From: Episyrphus balteatus
Taxonomy: Eukaryota; Arthropoda; Insecta; Diptera; Syrphidae
NCBI RefSeq assembly: GCF_945859705.1
Contig: NC_079134.1
Coordinates: 84,700,951-84,764,950, forward strand
Direction of reading: 5' to 3'
Length of the DNA stretch: 64,000 bases
The translations under genes were made by a program, and so were the position numbers. Shown one piece after another: positions 43,110 through 53,636 of this stretch. A model generated the notes under the pieces. It ran no database searches. It saw nothing but the letters and a program-made list of their open reading frames with translations, and had not been told where the DNA came from. Every line of letters begins with the position of its first letter. Position 1 is the first letter of the stretch.

Positions 43110-43900
43110 AAACGTAGATCTTTACATGGATATGGTGTTGGTGGACGAAAACTGGTTTGGAATTCTATATCATAAACAAACTATACCAAGACTGGAAACT
43201 GAGCGGTCTAATGACGTTTGCCTACAAGCTGCGAGGTGTGGTGAATGTCGTGAATCTATCGTTGTGTTTGTCGTGAATCTATAAATGTATGCGTGTTAAC
43301 GTCATTTTCCAACGTGGTGGCTTTCACATATATTCACACACAACACTGTACACAAAAATGTTTTGGAGGGTAAGACATACGAAAGTTTCCAGTCTTGGTA
43401 CCTATAGTTTGTCGATGTTCTATATTTTCATGAAAGATTTCAGGAGTGTTTTATTTTTGAAATGAAAAAGAAACTTGTTTTCATGTTGCTGTTGTGGACG
43501 GCATTTGAGTTTTTTGGGTATCAGAGAAATTTGTGTAACTAGAACTATTATGATTTCTCAGCGCGAAAGTAGATAGAGGATGTGTTATATGGTTTCTTTG
43601 GTTATAATGTACTTCACAGTATCTGATGTGCACTGCGCAGTGTGTATAAAAATATGAGCAGGTAGATACACAGAAGGATTGATTTTCATGTTCTTTGACT
43701 TTTTGGTTTTTCTTGCTTGTTGGAAATTTTTTCGGCGTTATTATGAATTCCATTCGTATCGGAAATTTGCTACGATTCCCGAAAAAATAATCACGGAATC
43801 CGTCCGTAGTCGAAAATTTCATACAAATCGTGATTGTGATTATTTTCCGATACGATGGAATACGTGATAAGGCCGATTGTCTCGCTAGGTAGGTATATCG
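43110..43900 (+). repeat. Diverged dispersed copy of the 5' part of the 3.7-kb unit
   Basis: It parallels 23,170-23,560: TGGATATGGTGTTGGTGGACG, CGAAAACTGGTTTGGAATTC, TTTCATGAAAGATTTC, GAAATGAAAAAGAAACTTG, AGCAGGTAGATACACAGAAGG. It is interrupted by a 247-bp insertion and diverges after about 43,700. It shows that the 5' part of the triplicated unit is a dispersed repeat, not unique host DNA. Confidence 0.8.
43171..43417. mobile_element. 247-bp element with 8-bp duplication, ends CAT..ACAAACTATA
   Basis: The ends CATAAACAAACTATA and CATCGACAAACTATA (reverse) are inverted repeats that continue with ACCAAGACTGGAAACT on both sides. It is flanked by TTCTATAT at 43,163-43,170 and 43,418-43,425. 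The 8-bp duplication allows the hAT or P superfamilies; the CAT start leans to P-like. No ORF. The unit copies at 23,088, 30,004 and 33,716 show the unoccupied site. Confidence 0.8.
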
Positions 43901-43953
43901 CGATCGCCCGGGTTGATATGAAAATGTATGTACCTACATACGTACATATAGGT

Positions 43954-44150
43954 ACGGGGTTATTCAGGAGAAAATTGCCAAAAAGCTAGAGCGTTTACGC
44001 AAATTGTATGGAAGGGGGGTCTAATCCCCCTAGTTTAGCGGGGAGGGGCAATTTAAAAACAAAATTCACTTAATTTGAAAAAAAAACGATTACGTGCTAT
44101 ACTTTTTTGTAAATCCAAAAGCTCGTCTTTTATAAAAAAAATTTAATAAA
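43954..44150 (+). repeat. Copy of the GGGTGATTCAGGAG dispersed repeat
   Basis: Diverged relative of 27,891-28,200: GGGGTTATTCAGGAG, GCCAAAAAGCTAGAG, GGGGGGTCTAATCCCCCTAG, AGCGGGGAGGGGCAA. Confidence 0.7.
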
Positions 44151-44444
44151 GCCTGTTGAATTACCTATTGCAAACTATTATAAATACGCGCAGGTAGCTT
44201 CACTTATGCTTAGGAATATAGTAATATCCATATTTAGGATCAAAGTGGATGGCGATGGTACACAGACAAATATGACCCGCTAAAAACTAACAGATTGCCA
44301 TATTGTTTTACCTTCCATACATTTCATAAGGAAATCTTATTAAAATCTCAATTATAGAGAAAATCTTATTAAAATTTGACTGAAAAGTTGATTTTTTTTG
44401 CAACTTAGCACTAGAACAAAAATCGCGATCAATATTTTCATGGC
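44151..44444. other. Spacer, nothing recognised
   Basis: Includes GTTGAATTACCTATTGCA (near 44,156), which recurs near 55,497; otherwise AT-rich without support for a gene. Confidence 0.35.
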
Positions 44445-44515
44445 AGGTTTGTTCAGGTGGTAAGGTGGGCGACTAATGATTTGAAGTCTCCAGTTCGATT
44501 CCCAGCCTGGTCATG
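44445..44515 (+). ncRNA. tRNA-like SINE head or tRNA pseudogene
   Basis: An A-box-like TCAGGTGGTAAGGTGGG and a B-box AGTTCGATTCCC lie about 35 bp apart, the spacing used by RNA polymerase III internal promoters. A T-rich tract and AT-rich tail follow. The cloverleaf is incomplete, so a SINE is more likely than a working tRNA. Confidence 0.5.
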
Positions 44516-44649
44516 GTTTTTTTTATTTTTTTGCAGATTTAAAAACAATAAGGAAAACCCGATTGTTTTAATAAGGTTTCCTTCTTGGATGAAAACCATA
44601 GAGAAATCTTATTGTTTTTGTACTATTTTATGTGATCTATTTTTCTCTG

Positions 44650-44904
44650 TGTATATGGCATAGATCCTTTGTATACATGATTCACACAGATTGAGTTTAT
44701 GACTCACATCTGTGTGGATCTTGTTACAAACAAATGTTTCTCTATTTCCGTTATCCAGTTTGTTATCTATGTAAATAGTTTTATCTGTAGAAGTAATTTA
44801 GATATAAGACATAGCTGAAATGTAGTTTAAGATTAAACAGTTCAGTTTTAGACATGAAGAAGAGCGGTGTTTCATTTAATAATAAATGGGTTCTATTTTC
44901 TTCA
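44650..44904 (+). repeat. Probable 5' LTR (3' part) of a degraded LTR retroelement
   Basis: It ends in TTCTTCA and is followed at 44,905 by TGGTGACCTC, which has the TGG start and location of a primer-binding site. Upstream edge not certain (a TGTATATGG at about 44,650 is one candidate). A matching 3' LTR was not found. Confidence 0.45.
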
Positions 44905-45086
44905 TGGTGACCTCTAGTAAAAATTTTAAATACGTTTTTCGTTCTTAAGTTATATTAATTGTTTTAAAGTTTGTACTGTGGGAACTAGTTGAGAGGAAAT
45001 TCACCAAGTAAGTTTCTAGACAATCAAAAATTAAAAATAAAATTACTTATGCGATGCCCTTCAATTGAAATCCAACTGAGGCAGAG

Positions 45087-45245
45087 ATGGATGAAATTAG
45101 AAGTTTGAATGCAAGACTTCAGTCATTCAAAGCTGCCTTAGAGGACTTCAAAGCTGGAGTCAAGACACCCGACTCACTCAAGGTGTCTAAAACCTTGGCC
45201 CAACAAGCGTTTGTAGCTTATCTACTTCAAAAATTTTGGCGATGA
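45087..45245 (+). pseudogene. Retroelement gag start fragment
   Basis: A 52-residue frame from ATG 45,087 (MDEIRSLNARLQSFKAALED ...) with coiled-coil-like heptads, ending at TGA 45,243-45,245. A charged continuation with the frame at 45,561-45,700 (IVGEHTKRIPLEEIPIKRPI) follows. Position after the primer site suggests gag. The family (BEL/Pao or Gypsy) is not clear from this part. Confidence 0.45.
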
Positions 45246-45884
45246 GGGCGAACTGACTAGAGTCTATGTATCTTTATGTAAAGAACATAGCAATTTAATG
45301 AACAAATCGTCTTCAAATGGAGACTGTTTACAAACTTGAGAATTGGAAGAATTGATGAGAAATGTCACTTCTTCTCCTAAATTTTTTATTGGTACACCAG
45401 AGGTGAACCTCTTGAATGTTCGAGAGGAAGGCTCCTCTTGGAACCGGACTGAAAAACGTTTCACTCAAAGTTCATAGAGGCATATTCCATAAGGAATTAT
45501 ATTAGAGATAATGACTTCAACCTTATAAGATGTAATAAGCTTCAAAATGAAGTAGAAAATATGAGATTTTCATTCGAAACTCCATTTGCTAAGAATCTAC
45601 ATATTGTAGGAGAGCACACAAAACGGATTCCCTTAGAGGAAATTCCAATTAAAAGGCCAATTATAATAGGTCTTAATTTTAAGAAGCCTATTATAAAGGC
45701 CAGTGGCGTATCCAGAAAAAAATCTGGGGGGGGCTCGCCTGTAAAATTTTTTAAACATATTTTTTCTTTAATTTTTTGTAGCCCTTAAAGCCCTAAAAAC
45801 CTTCACTTCTGTAATCCATAAAATTAAACGGACAAAACTTTATTAATTTGTTATTTTGATAATTTAATTCAGACTTCAGTCTTA

Positions 45885-46458
45885 TAGTGGAGTCAAATTA
45901 GATTTATACCTCGGAATCCAGGGAAATTCGATGAATCTGTAAAACTACTATAGGGCTGCATTATTAAAAGGTCAAATAAGAAAGTTAAAAAAAAAATTTC
46001 ACCGCTCTCGATTACAACAATTTTTAAGGACCGTTTACTGTCATTCCGTATGAAAGCGTTCAATCGGAATTGCTGCCTCATTAAGATTTTGCTCAAACTT
46101 TGTAGGGATGTTCTCTAGGACTCTAAGGAAGCAAATCCAGGATGATATAATTTTAAGTTGGGGAAACCAGGCAACTTAAATTTAAATCATCATGGATTTG
46201 CTTCCTTAGAGTCCTAGAGAACATCCCTACTAAGTTTGAGCAAAATCTAAAATGAGGCAGCAATTCCGATTGAACGCTTTCATACGGAATGACAGTAAAT
46301 GGCCCCTAAAAATTGTTGCAATCGAGAGCGGTGAAAGTTTTTTTTTAACTTTCTTATTTGACCTTTTAATAATGCAGCCCTATACTAGTTTTACAGATTC
46401 ATCGAATTTCCCTGGATTCCGAGATTTTACCAATTTTATGCTTAATTTGACTCGACTA
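45885..46458. mobile_element. 574-bp palindromic element nested in the hAT
   Basis: Two ~260-bp arms are inverted around a short loop near 46,165, with outer ends TAGT(G/C)GAGTCAAATTA. Arms match well (for example GGATTTGCTTCCTTAGAGTC and AACGCTTTCATACGGAATGA). TA dinucleotides flank it but a duplication cannot be proven. Confidence 0.8.
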
Positions 46459-46517
46459 ATAATGTTATTATAATAAAATAGATACATGAACAGTGTTTTT
46501 AGTGTTTTTTGATTAGT

Positions 46518-46861
46518 TTAAGCAGTGTTTTTGGAGAAAACCAAATCCATTCTCCTGTTTTTCTTATTGGCAAATTGGTCAACAACTTCCTCAGGATCTA
46601 TGTTGATTTCTCTATGAATATTCATAGATGCTAGTCCATTGAGACGACCTTCAGAAGTTGTTGCCCTCAGCCAAGTCTTCAATCTTCTCAGGGCAGAAAA
46701 TGTTCGTTCTGGTTCAGCTGACGTTACTGGAAGTACACACAGAACTTCTAGGATTTTCCTTATATTTGGAAATTGCACCTTGGAGCAATCGGGGAGAGAA
46801 GCTAAGGCTGTTTTTGGTATTTGTTCTCCATTTTTATCTTGCCAGCTTTGTTTCCATATCT
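46518..46861 (-). pseudogene. hAT transposase C-terminal dimerisation exon
   Basis: Read on the reverse strand. A 3'-splice-like TTTAG precedes 46,861, then WKQSWQDKNGEQIPKTALA, FPNIRKILEVLCVLPVTSAE, PERTFSALRRLKTWLR and EGRLNGLASMNIHREI, ending near 46,518. The PVTSAEPERTFSALRRLKTW motif is the signature of the hAT C-terminal dimerisation domain. No upstream exons with BED finger or catalytic blocks can be read between here and 50,426. This piece is therefore a remnant, and the element is presumably non-autonomous. Confidence 0.88.
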
Positions 46862-48099
46862 AAATAGTTGAATGAAAAACATAACTTTTTAGTTACCGGA
46901 AGAATTAACTGCTCTATCATTAAAGTGTTTTTGTATGTTAACATACGTTGTATGTTGACATACAGTGGATTTTCCAGACATTGAAGACCTTGACATTAAT
47001 TTCAAGTAACGCAACCAAATGAACTCAAAATCTAAATATTAAACCTTGAAGAGCTAGCGCGACGTGTACCGACACGTACCGATGACGCACGGTTCATCTT
47101 TTTTTTTTTTTTCAATTTATAACTTAATTTTTAACTAAAGTTAAGTTTTTTTTGATAAATTAATGTTCTCGCAAAAGAAAAAAAAAAACGATGTAAAATC
47201 AAGTGGAAAAATTTATGTTTTAAATAACGCGATTTAAACCTTTTATAATTTTTTCATTACGATTTTAAATGGGTTCGTTTTCCAATGACATGATATACCT
47301 ATACGTTTTTTATCTAAACAATGTAAGAACAAGATGTTTTAGTTTTGATTTTACATGAACCATCGTACATAGATTTAGAAGAAAAAGATTTCCTTTTTGA
47401 GTTGATCATCATTTTTTTCTTCGGCTTAAAAAAAATGAGAATAAAAGCAAAATTTAAACAACCACCTTCTCCTTCATTCTTATTATATCAAGCGGAAGGA
47501 TCAGATATCTAACCAAAAAATCTAAAATCAAGACAATCTGACGTCTCTGGAAAAAGTTATACCTGTTTTTCATCTGTGAACTCATATTATTATAACAGTT
47601 GCAAACTTACTGCCGAAAAACCCTTAAAAGTTATGGTAGATGAACCAAATTTTGGAATCAGCATTAAAAAATACTTTGAAATCATGTATCATATGTGTAT
47701 ATAATACCATAGCCTATTTTTGCTAATTTTGAAAATCTCCATTTCGCGATTTGACCTTGAAACCGCGACAAGCGGACATGAGATTTTTCTAGACTTTTGA
47801 GATATGTTATAGAATGGCAAAAGGAAGATATTGAGCAAAAAAAATTTCTACTAACATTCATTCCGAGATTTACCCCTTTTTTCTCCTTATTTTACTGTAT
47901 TATCTAAAGTATTAACTTTTCTTTTAGGGGCCATTTTTTAGTTTTCAATACTTGTTTAAGAACAATTTTTCAGGCAAATTTAAATTAAATTAATTAATCG
48001 AGAAAACGAAAGCATGGAAAACGTTTAAAGACATAGATCCAACAGAACGCGGAATGACGTAAACAAAACCGTGAATATAACCAATGTACAAGCAATTGG
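46862..48099. other. hAT interior, no coding exons recognised
   Basis: AT-rich. A block near 47,640-47,900 (TTTGGAATCAGCATTAAAAA, CATTCATTCCGAGATTTACC, TCCTTATTTTACT) recurs loosely at 49,437-49,620 in the same element. A TTAACATACGTTGTATGTTGAC-like hairpin lies near 46,940. Confidence 0.5.
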
Positions 48100-48445
48100 T
48101 ACCTACTTCTCACTCACTGCCATTCAGACATTTTTTCACGAGACGAATGCAAAAAGGTAAGCCTATTTCTCACTCACAGACATTCAGACATTTTTTGCAA
48201 AAGACGAATGTAAAACGGTAAACCTATTTCTCACTCACAGAAATTCAAACATTTTTTGCACAAAACGAATGCAAAACGGTAAGCCTATTTCTCACTCACA
48301 GACATTCAAACATTTTTTGCACGAGACGAATGCAAAACGCTAAGCCTATTTCTCACTCACAGACATTCAAACATTTTTTGCACGAGACGAATGCAAAACG
48401 CTAAGCCTATTTCTCACTCACAGACATTCAGACATTTTTTGGAAG
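48100..48445 (+). repeat. Six ~61-bp tandem repeats inside the hAT
   Basis: The unit contains CCTATTTCTCACTCACAGAC, ATTCARACATTTTTTGCACG and AGACGAATGCAAAACGSTAAG. Unit starts are at about 48,162, 48,223, 48,284 and onward at the same step. The open frame overlapping the last unit is not supported as a gene. Confidence 0.88.
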
Positions 48446-50426
48446 AGACTACCTACAACGTACGAGTTCTCTCTCTACCCAAGGTTTTTTTAGCTAACTC
48501 TCAGCTCACAGACATGAGAAATATACAAAACTGTAGAACTGAAGAACAAAAGCAAGTTCAAGAAAAGAAAAAACCAAACGCCAACAACATCGAAAACTAG
48601 CAGATCTCAACTCATACTTGTTTGAAATCCTCATCCTCAAGAAATCAACATACCATCCAGCTAAAAAATTTTTTTTTGTTTTCAAATATCTTTTTCAAAC
48701 AGTGTTAAGAAGTATGGCGTGAACTCCTTCCAATTGCGTATTTCCATTCTTCTCCTTTGAGAATTGTCTGTTTTTTGTGTGTGTTCATCACTAAGTTCAA
48801 GGCTGGAGTTTTTTAAGTTTCAAAAAATGAACAAAAGTTTAATGGAAGGGAACAAAGATTTTAATTATTTTAGGAAAACCAATAATTGCATTCAAGACTT
48901 TTAAGCTTTTTTTGTTAATTTCGTACACACATGACTGTGAGAAAAAAAATATCAGCATATGGGTGGTGGGTAAATTTATGATAAATAGTACATATAAGAA
49001 AGGGGAAAAATAAATTGCCCACAAACAAATTGTGGAAAAGGGGTGGGTGCACGATAAAGTGGGGTGCGGGTGGGTATTAAATATCATGTTTTTTTTTACG
49101 ATATCTGTAGAAAGTAGGCCTCCTGTCGATAAAAAATAAATATCTCCAAAAGTTGTAGATCATAAAAGGATCTACAACTTCAACTCAAATCATTTTTTTG
49201 TATAACCTCAAAAATAGTGAAAAGATTCAAAAATAATATGTTTGCGTTTTTCACATCTTCTACAATAATTGTTGGATTTTAACAAAACTTGGTTGAAACT
49301 TACTTTTTTATGTGTTTTACATATTTTTTAATTGTTTTTTTTTTTTTTTTAATATTAATTTTTTGATTTTTAATGAAATTCATTTAAAAAATAACAGAGG
49401 AGAATTGGAATGGGCATTTTGGGTGTAGCAAATGAATTTGGAATCAGTCCTAAAAAATATCTTGAAGCCATCTGTGCATATAATACCTATATTATGTGTA
49501 TTTTGAATAAGTTAATTCCAAAACAAAAATATTAAGAAAACAAACATTTCAATTAGCATTCATTCCGAGGTTTACCTAGATTTTTTTGCCTTATTTTACT
49601 CTATTATTAATGTTTTATGAAATGTATAAACACTTCTTGAATCCAAACGATTTTCGTGGAAAATATTGCCTTTGTGTTTATTTAATTTTTGGTCAAAATA
49701 AACATTTTTTTTATCATTTTGGTCAATTTGTTTATGTGAAAAGTTTACAATGAAATAATTGAATTATAGAAAAGCCTTATATTTTTTCTAAAAAAAATAA
49801 AATCTTATAAAATATACATAACAAAGAACCTTCACCTATTTTGAAGTTAAATGCATGTTTTATTTTTTGTTAAAATCGACTTTTCGCTAAATTCGGGCCT
49901 AGGTATTACTAAGGTCCAATGTTTTTAAATGACAATCTACTAAAGAGTTGTTACCATCTGAGCAAATTTATTTTTTCTGTATGGTTCAGTAAAGTTAAAA
50001 CGAATGGTTTGATAAGTTTTTTACTGACAAATATTATTTTCTGCGAATAATTTTTTTTTTTGGTACTATTTTTATGCTTGTCATTGACTAGGTCCTTCGC
50101 TTACTTTTTTAGACTTTTTTTTAAGAATAATTGATATTTTTAATGCATTATGTTAATAAAAAATTCCAAACTCTCATGTTGTGTGGTTTGACTAAAAAAA
50201 AATACGAAAAAATGTTCCCCAACCTTCAACGTCAGATAGGTTTCTTATTCAAATCAACACAAGTTTCAGAGCTTGGGGGGGGGGCTTGACTATCTGAGCC
50301 CCTCTAAATCTCTAAGATTTATGAAAAAATTTTCGTTAATAATATACATTATGGTGAAATTACCTTTATAATAACATGATTTTGGAGGCTTGAGCCCCCT
50401 CAGCCCCCCCCCTCAATACGCCACTG
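48446..50426. other. Right interior of the hAT, no gene recognised
   Basis: Includes a block at 49,000-49,080 with AAATTGCCCACAAACAAATT that is shared with the element at 7,359-7,731, the second copy of the 47.6-kb block, and the C-rich subterminal run. Confidence 0.45.
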
Positions 50427-50449
50427 ATAAAGGCATCTGTAAATTAAAT

Positions 50450-50640
50450 TTTGAATTGCATTATGGGATGTAAATCCTTTCATTCCACACATCAATGCCC
50501 TAAATTAAATTGTTTGTGTATGAGGGAAAAATGGAGAACAATTGTGACTAACAAATTGTGCTTTAAATGTTAAAAAGTAAACATTCAAGTAAGGATTGTC
50601 ACGAGTGTGGCTGTGAAATTTTCCTCGGCAATCACAGCAC
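50450..50640 (+). pseudogene. Gag zinc-knuckle remnant of the split retroelement
   Basis: After the hAT, the host element resumes with a CPKLNCLCMREKW-like stretch, then TNKLCFKC and a C-x-x-C/H-x-x-x-x-C pattern, broken by stops. This is the order seen in BEL/Pao zinc-knuckle regions. Frames change at least twice. Confidence 0.45.
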
Positions 50641-50679
50641 CTTAAAAATAAGCTGATTTCTGAATACACTAAAGTTGAT

Positions 50680-51201
50680 GTGATCCTGAGTGATCATACG
50701 GTGAAAGAAAATGCATTATATTTGGATGAGGTAAGTTCTTATAAAGGAGAACTAGACGTGAGTGGACTAGCAGTAACAAAAAATCACAACAAATTATTAT
50801 CTGACAAAAAGGTACATGATGTGATCCATGGTGGTTCAATGGTGGATGACAATACAATTTTCAAAGAAGAAAATGGAAGTGGGATTCTTAGCAGTTCCAG
50901 AGTGATAGAAAGCTCAATAATTTATTGCAAAATTGATTCTCATCAAAAGAAACGCGATATGATCCTGAGTGATCAAAGAGTACAAAACTTACCATTTCGC
51001 AATGAGTTAAGTTATGGCAAAACAGAACTGGACATAATATTAAATGACCCGACTTCTATTTCTATACATTCCAATTTAGAAAATGATAGGATAGTAAGTG
51101 GTCCAGTAGTTGCTGAACCTGACATAAGAAGCAGAGAATTCAATGAAATACCTGGTGATTCTGCGGTAGAAGAACCGAGCTTCAATACTAGTTCAAATTA
51201 A
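50680..51201 (+). pseudogene. 173-codon open frame of unknown role in the retroelement
   Basis: An acidic, polar protein with several ILSD(H/Q)-like repeats (ILSDHTVKEN, LLSDKKVHD, ILSDQRVQN, LNDPTSI) and no recognised domain. It lies where the region between zinc knuckles and protease/RT would be. It may be a spacer ORF of the degraded element or chance. No promoter or splice evidence. Confidence 0.35.
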
Positions 51202-51579
51202 ATACTGAAATCAATTCGTAGTGATTCTGAAACGGTATTACATTTAAATTTGACAAGTTCTAAATTATAAAAAAGGAAGAGTGGTTCAGAATTCTTCGAA
51301 TATGTTCGAAGCTGCAAAGTATTTAACAATAAGCAAGGAACCTTTCAGGAATCGAAACAATTGGAGATATTAAATTTAGCAAAGATTAATCTCTATTTAA
51401 AAAGATATTTTAATAAATTTCTCTTATCAGGTCCTATGAATCTAATGAATCAAACAAGACATTTTGAATTTGTTTCGAAATTTAAAAGAAACAGATATTT
51501 TCAAATTTATTCAAAATTTGAAAGAACAAAATTCCATCCAGAATAAACTGCAACTTGTTGTTTATTTTTTATAAAAATA

Positions 51580-51775
51580 AACAAATTCCAAAAAGGAAAA
51601 CATTTACCTATCCAATGGGAAAGTGGCAGGGTATCAAAAAAGATCTTTGGCAAAATTGGCCGTTATAAAGAACTAGACGCCAGGACAAGCAATGGGATTT
51701 CGATAAATTCGATTTACGTTGCTCGTCCTTATGCTAGGGAATACCTTCTTAAGATAAAAGATATAAAGTAATTTA
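51580..51775 (+). pseudogene. Integrase C-terminal remnant of the split retroelement
   Basis: In one frame: LPIQWESGRVSKKIFGKIGR, YKELDARTSNGISINSIYVA, RPY. The W-x-x-GRV...R...V-x-T-x-x-G layout matches the chromatin-side end of BEL/Pao (or Gypsy) integrases. Everything between gag and this tail, including RT, is missing. Confidence 0.5.
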
Positions 51776-52065
51776 AAATCGTTAAAATCTCAAATTAAAA
51801 TATTTTGTAACATTGAACAAATTAATTATGTAAAATCAACTAACTATAAAAAAAAGCATATCAATCATAAGTGTAATCAAACTTTTTATAAGAAAAGTAC
51901 ATTCTCGCATTATAATGTTCATTCATTGAGTTTCAAATACAATTTTAAATTGAAGTCTATTAATGTATGTCGTAACAAAAAATTAATGTAAGAATTCAAA
52001 TTAATTAACTTTAACTTTCAATAAATTGTTTTTAAATGTCTAAAGAAGAAAACAGATTGGTTAAA
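51776..52065. other. Probable 3' non-coding part of the split retroelement
   Basis: AT-rich; may hold the 3' LTR but I see no match to 44,650-44,904. Confidence 0.35.
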
Positions 52066-52068
52066 TAA

Positions 52069-53355
52069 CACGGTGTTACAAAAATGAGGTTTCAAAATAT
52101 ACGCGGGCGGAGACCTATCAGGTTTTATAGAGCTAGTCGCACTGATTACGAAACGCTATTTGAAAATCCCCTAACACCCCCAAAATCTGGAGTTACGGGC
52201 AAAAAACGGTTTTTTGGACCTTTACCCATTGAAAAAATTCTAGCTTCGACAATTTTTTACGCGTTTTCGAAACAGTGAAAACTATATGTTTCTATGTCTT
52301 CTAGTTTTTGAGAAAATTGAAAAATTATTTTATCAGATTTTTCTTTTTTCAAAATATTTTTTGTTTTTATTTCTTTTTATTTTTCAATTTTCTCAAACAC
52401 TAGAAGACATAGAAACATATAGTTTTCACTGTTCTTTAAGGAATCAATTGAGGCAGTTTTCTGTGTGAGTAATTTTTTTACTAAAATTCACAGTCTGGAC
52501 AAAAATAGTATAAAATGAGTTTTAAAAAATTTTTTTTCACCTATTTTTAACTTTGAAATCGATTATTTCAAAAACTATTGGTTATAATATATTGATTTAA
52601 AAATAAGAATCAAATGTACAATTTTTCCTTTTGGAAATGGTATCATTTATTACTAGAAGTGTTGCCGTTGTTTTTTAATAATTTTTTTTATTTTGATAAT
52701 TTTTTTTTAGAAAACTGCTCCTCCCACCTAAACGGGAGGAGATAGACCCCCCTCCCAAAGAAAAAAATGTTTGTATTGAGCTCCTCTAAAAAAAACCCGT
52801 TATCAAATCCTGGCGCCCAAGTTATCCTACTACGTGCCGAAACAACATTTTTGTTCTATACCTAAAAGTTCGAATTTCAGTATTTGGGTTGAAATCGAAA
52901 AAAATTTTTTTCTTAGCCAATTTTGAAGTGATTTTCATAAAAAATACCTCGATTGATTGAGAAATAGATATTGTTTCAGAATATATTTTTTAAATAGCAT
53001 GTTGTTTTGAAAACATATACTTTAAATTGATGCCGAAGTTGGGCAAATGACGAAAAAAATGGAATTTTCGAACTTTGACAGCTTATAAATTCTAAGTGGT
53101 TTAACCGAGTTACATGTTTTATACATTGTTGAAAAGGTATATTTATCTTCTATCAGAAACTGTAAAAAAATGGGTAAAAAATTGTCCAAGCTAGAATTTT
53201 TTCAATGGGTGAAGGTCCAAAAAACCGTTTTTTGCCCGTAACTCTAGATTTTGGGGGTGTTAGGGGATTTTCAAATACCGTTTCGTATTCAGTGCGACAA
53301 GCTCTACAAAACCTGATAGGTCTCCGCCCGCGTATATTTTGAGTGTTACACCGTG
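52069..53355. mobile_element. 1,287-bp element, ends CACGGTGT, TAA duplication
   Basis: The inverted ends CACGGTGTTACA and CACGGTGTAACA are followed on both sides by CAAAATATACGCGGGCGGAG and about 130 bp more of matching sequence (through TTGCCCGTAACT-like and CATTGAAAAAATTCTAGC). It is flanked by TAA at 52,066-52,068 and 53,356-53,358. CAC ends with a 3-bp duplication suggest a CMC-type element. A second palindrome lies inside (52,275-52,435, arms AAAACTATATGTTTCTATGT). Confidence 0.8.
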
Positions 53356-53359
53356 TAAT

Positions 53360-53636
53360 TATACTTAAATTTCAGATAATTCGTATTAGTTTTGTTTTTA
53401 CTTCCTTTACCATTATTATGTCAATATAAATGTATTCTTGTATGTATATAATTGTAAATTTTCTCAAGTACCTACCTCATAAGCATATTTAAACCAAAGG
53501 CAAGGACGTATTCAGGAAGCACCTACAATAATAGAGGACTTGAAAATCTAAAAAATGGTTCGTGGTCGATTCGTTTATTTTGTGCATGATGGTAAGCTGG
53601 AAGATACCTGCGATAACAAGGAAAGGGAGAATGACC
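53360..53636. other. Flank and hAT target region
   Basis: A short frame from about 53,554 (MVRGRFVYFVHDGKLEDTC) would continue across the hAT insertion for a few codons, but I do not recognise it. Confidence 0.3.

Larger units (their letters stand above)
45701..50426 (-). mobile_element. 4,726-bp hAT element with degraded transposase
   Basis: The terminal inverted repeats are CAGTGGCGTAT and ATACGCCACTG. It is flanked by ATAAAGGC at 45,693-45,700 and 50,427-50,434 (8 bp). Both ends have G/C-runs next to the TIR (CTGGGGGGGGCTCGCC and GCCCCCCCCCTC), a feature of many insect hAT elements. The only recognised protein part is a C-terminal dimerisation region on the reverse strand near the left end. 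Nested repeats fill the rest. It splits the LTR retroelement between 45,700 and 50,427. Confidence 0.93.

Noticed and set aside
44457..44663. 68-codon open frame
   Set aside because: Starts inside the tRNA-like SINE head and has no domain.
48100..48445. CRISPR-like array
   Set aside because: Simple tandem repeat; the parts between conserved words are themselves repeated.
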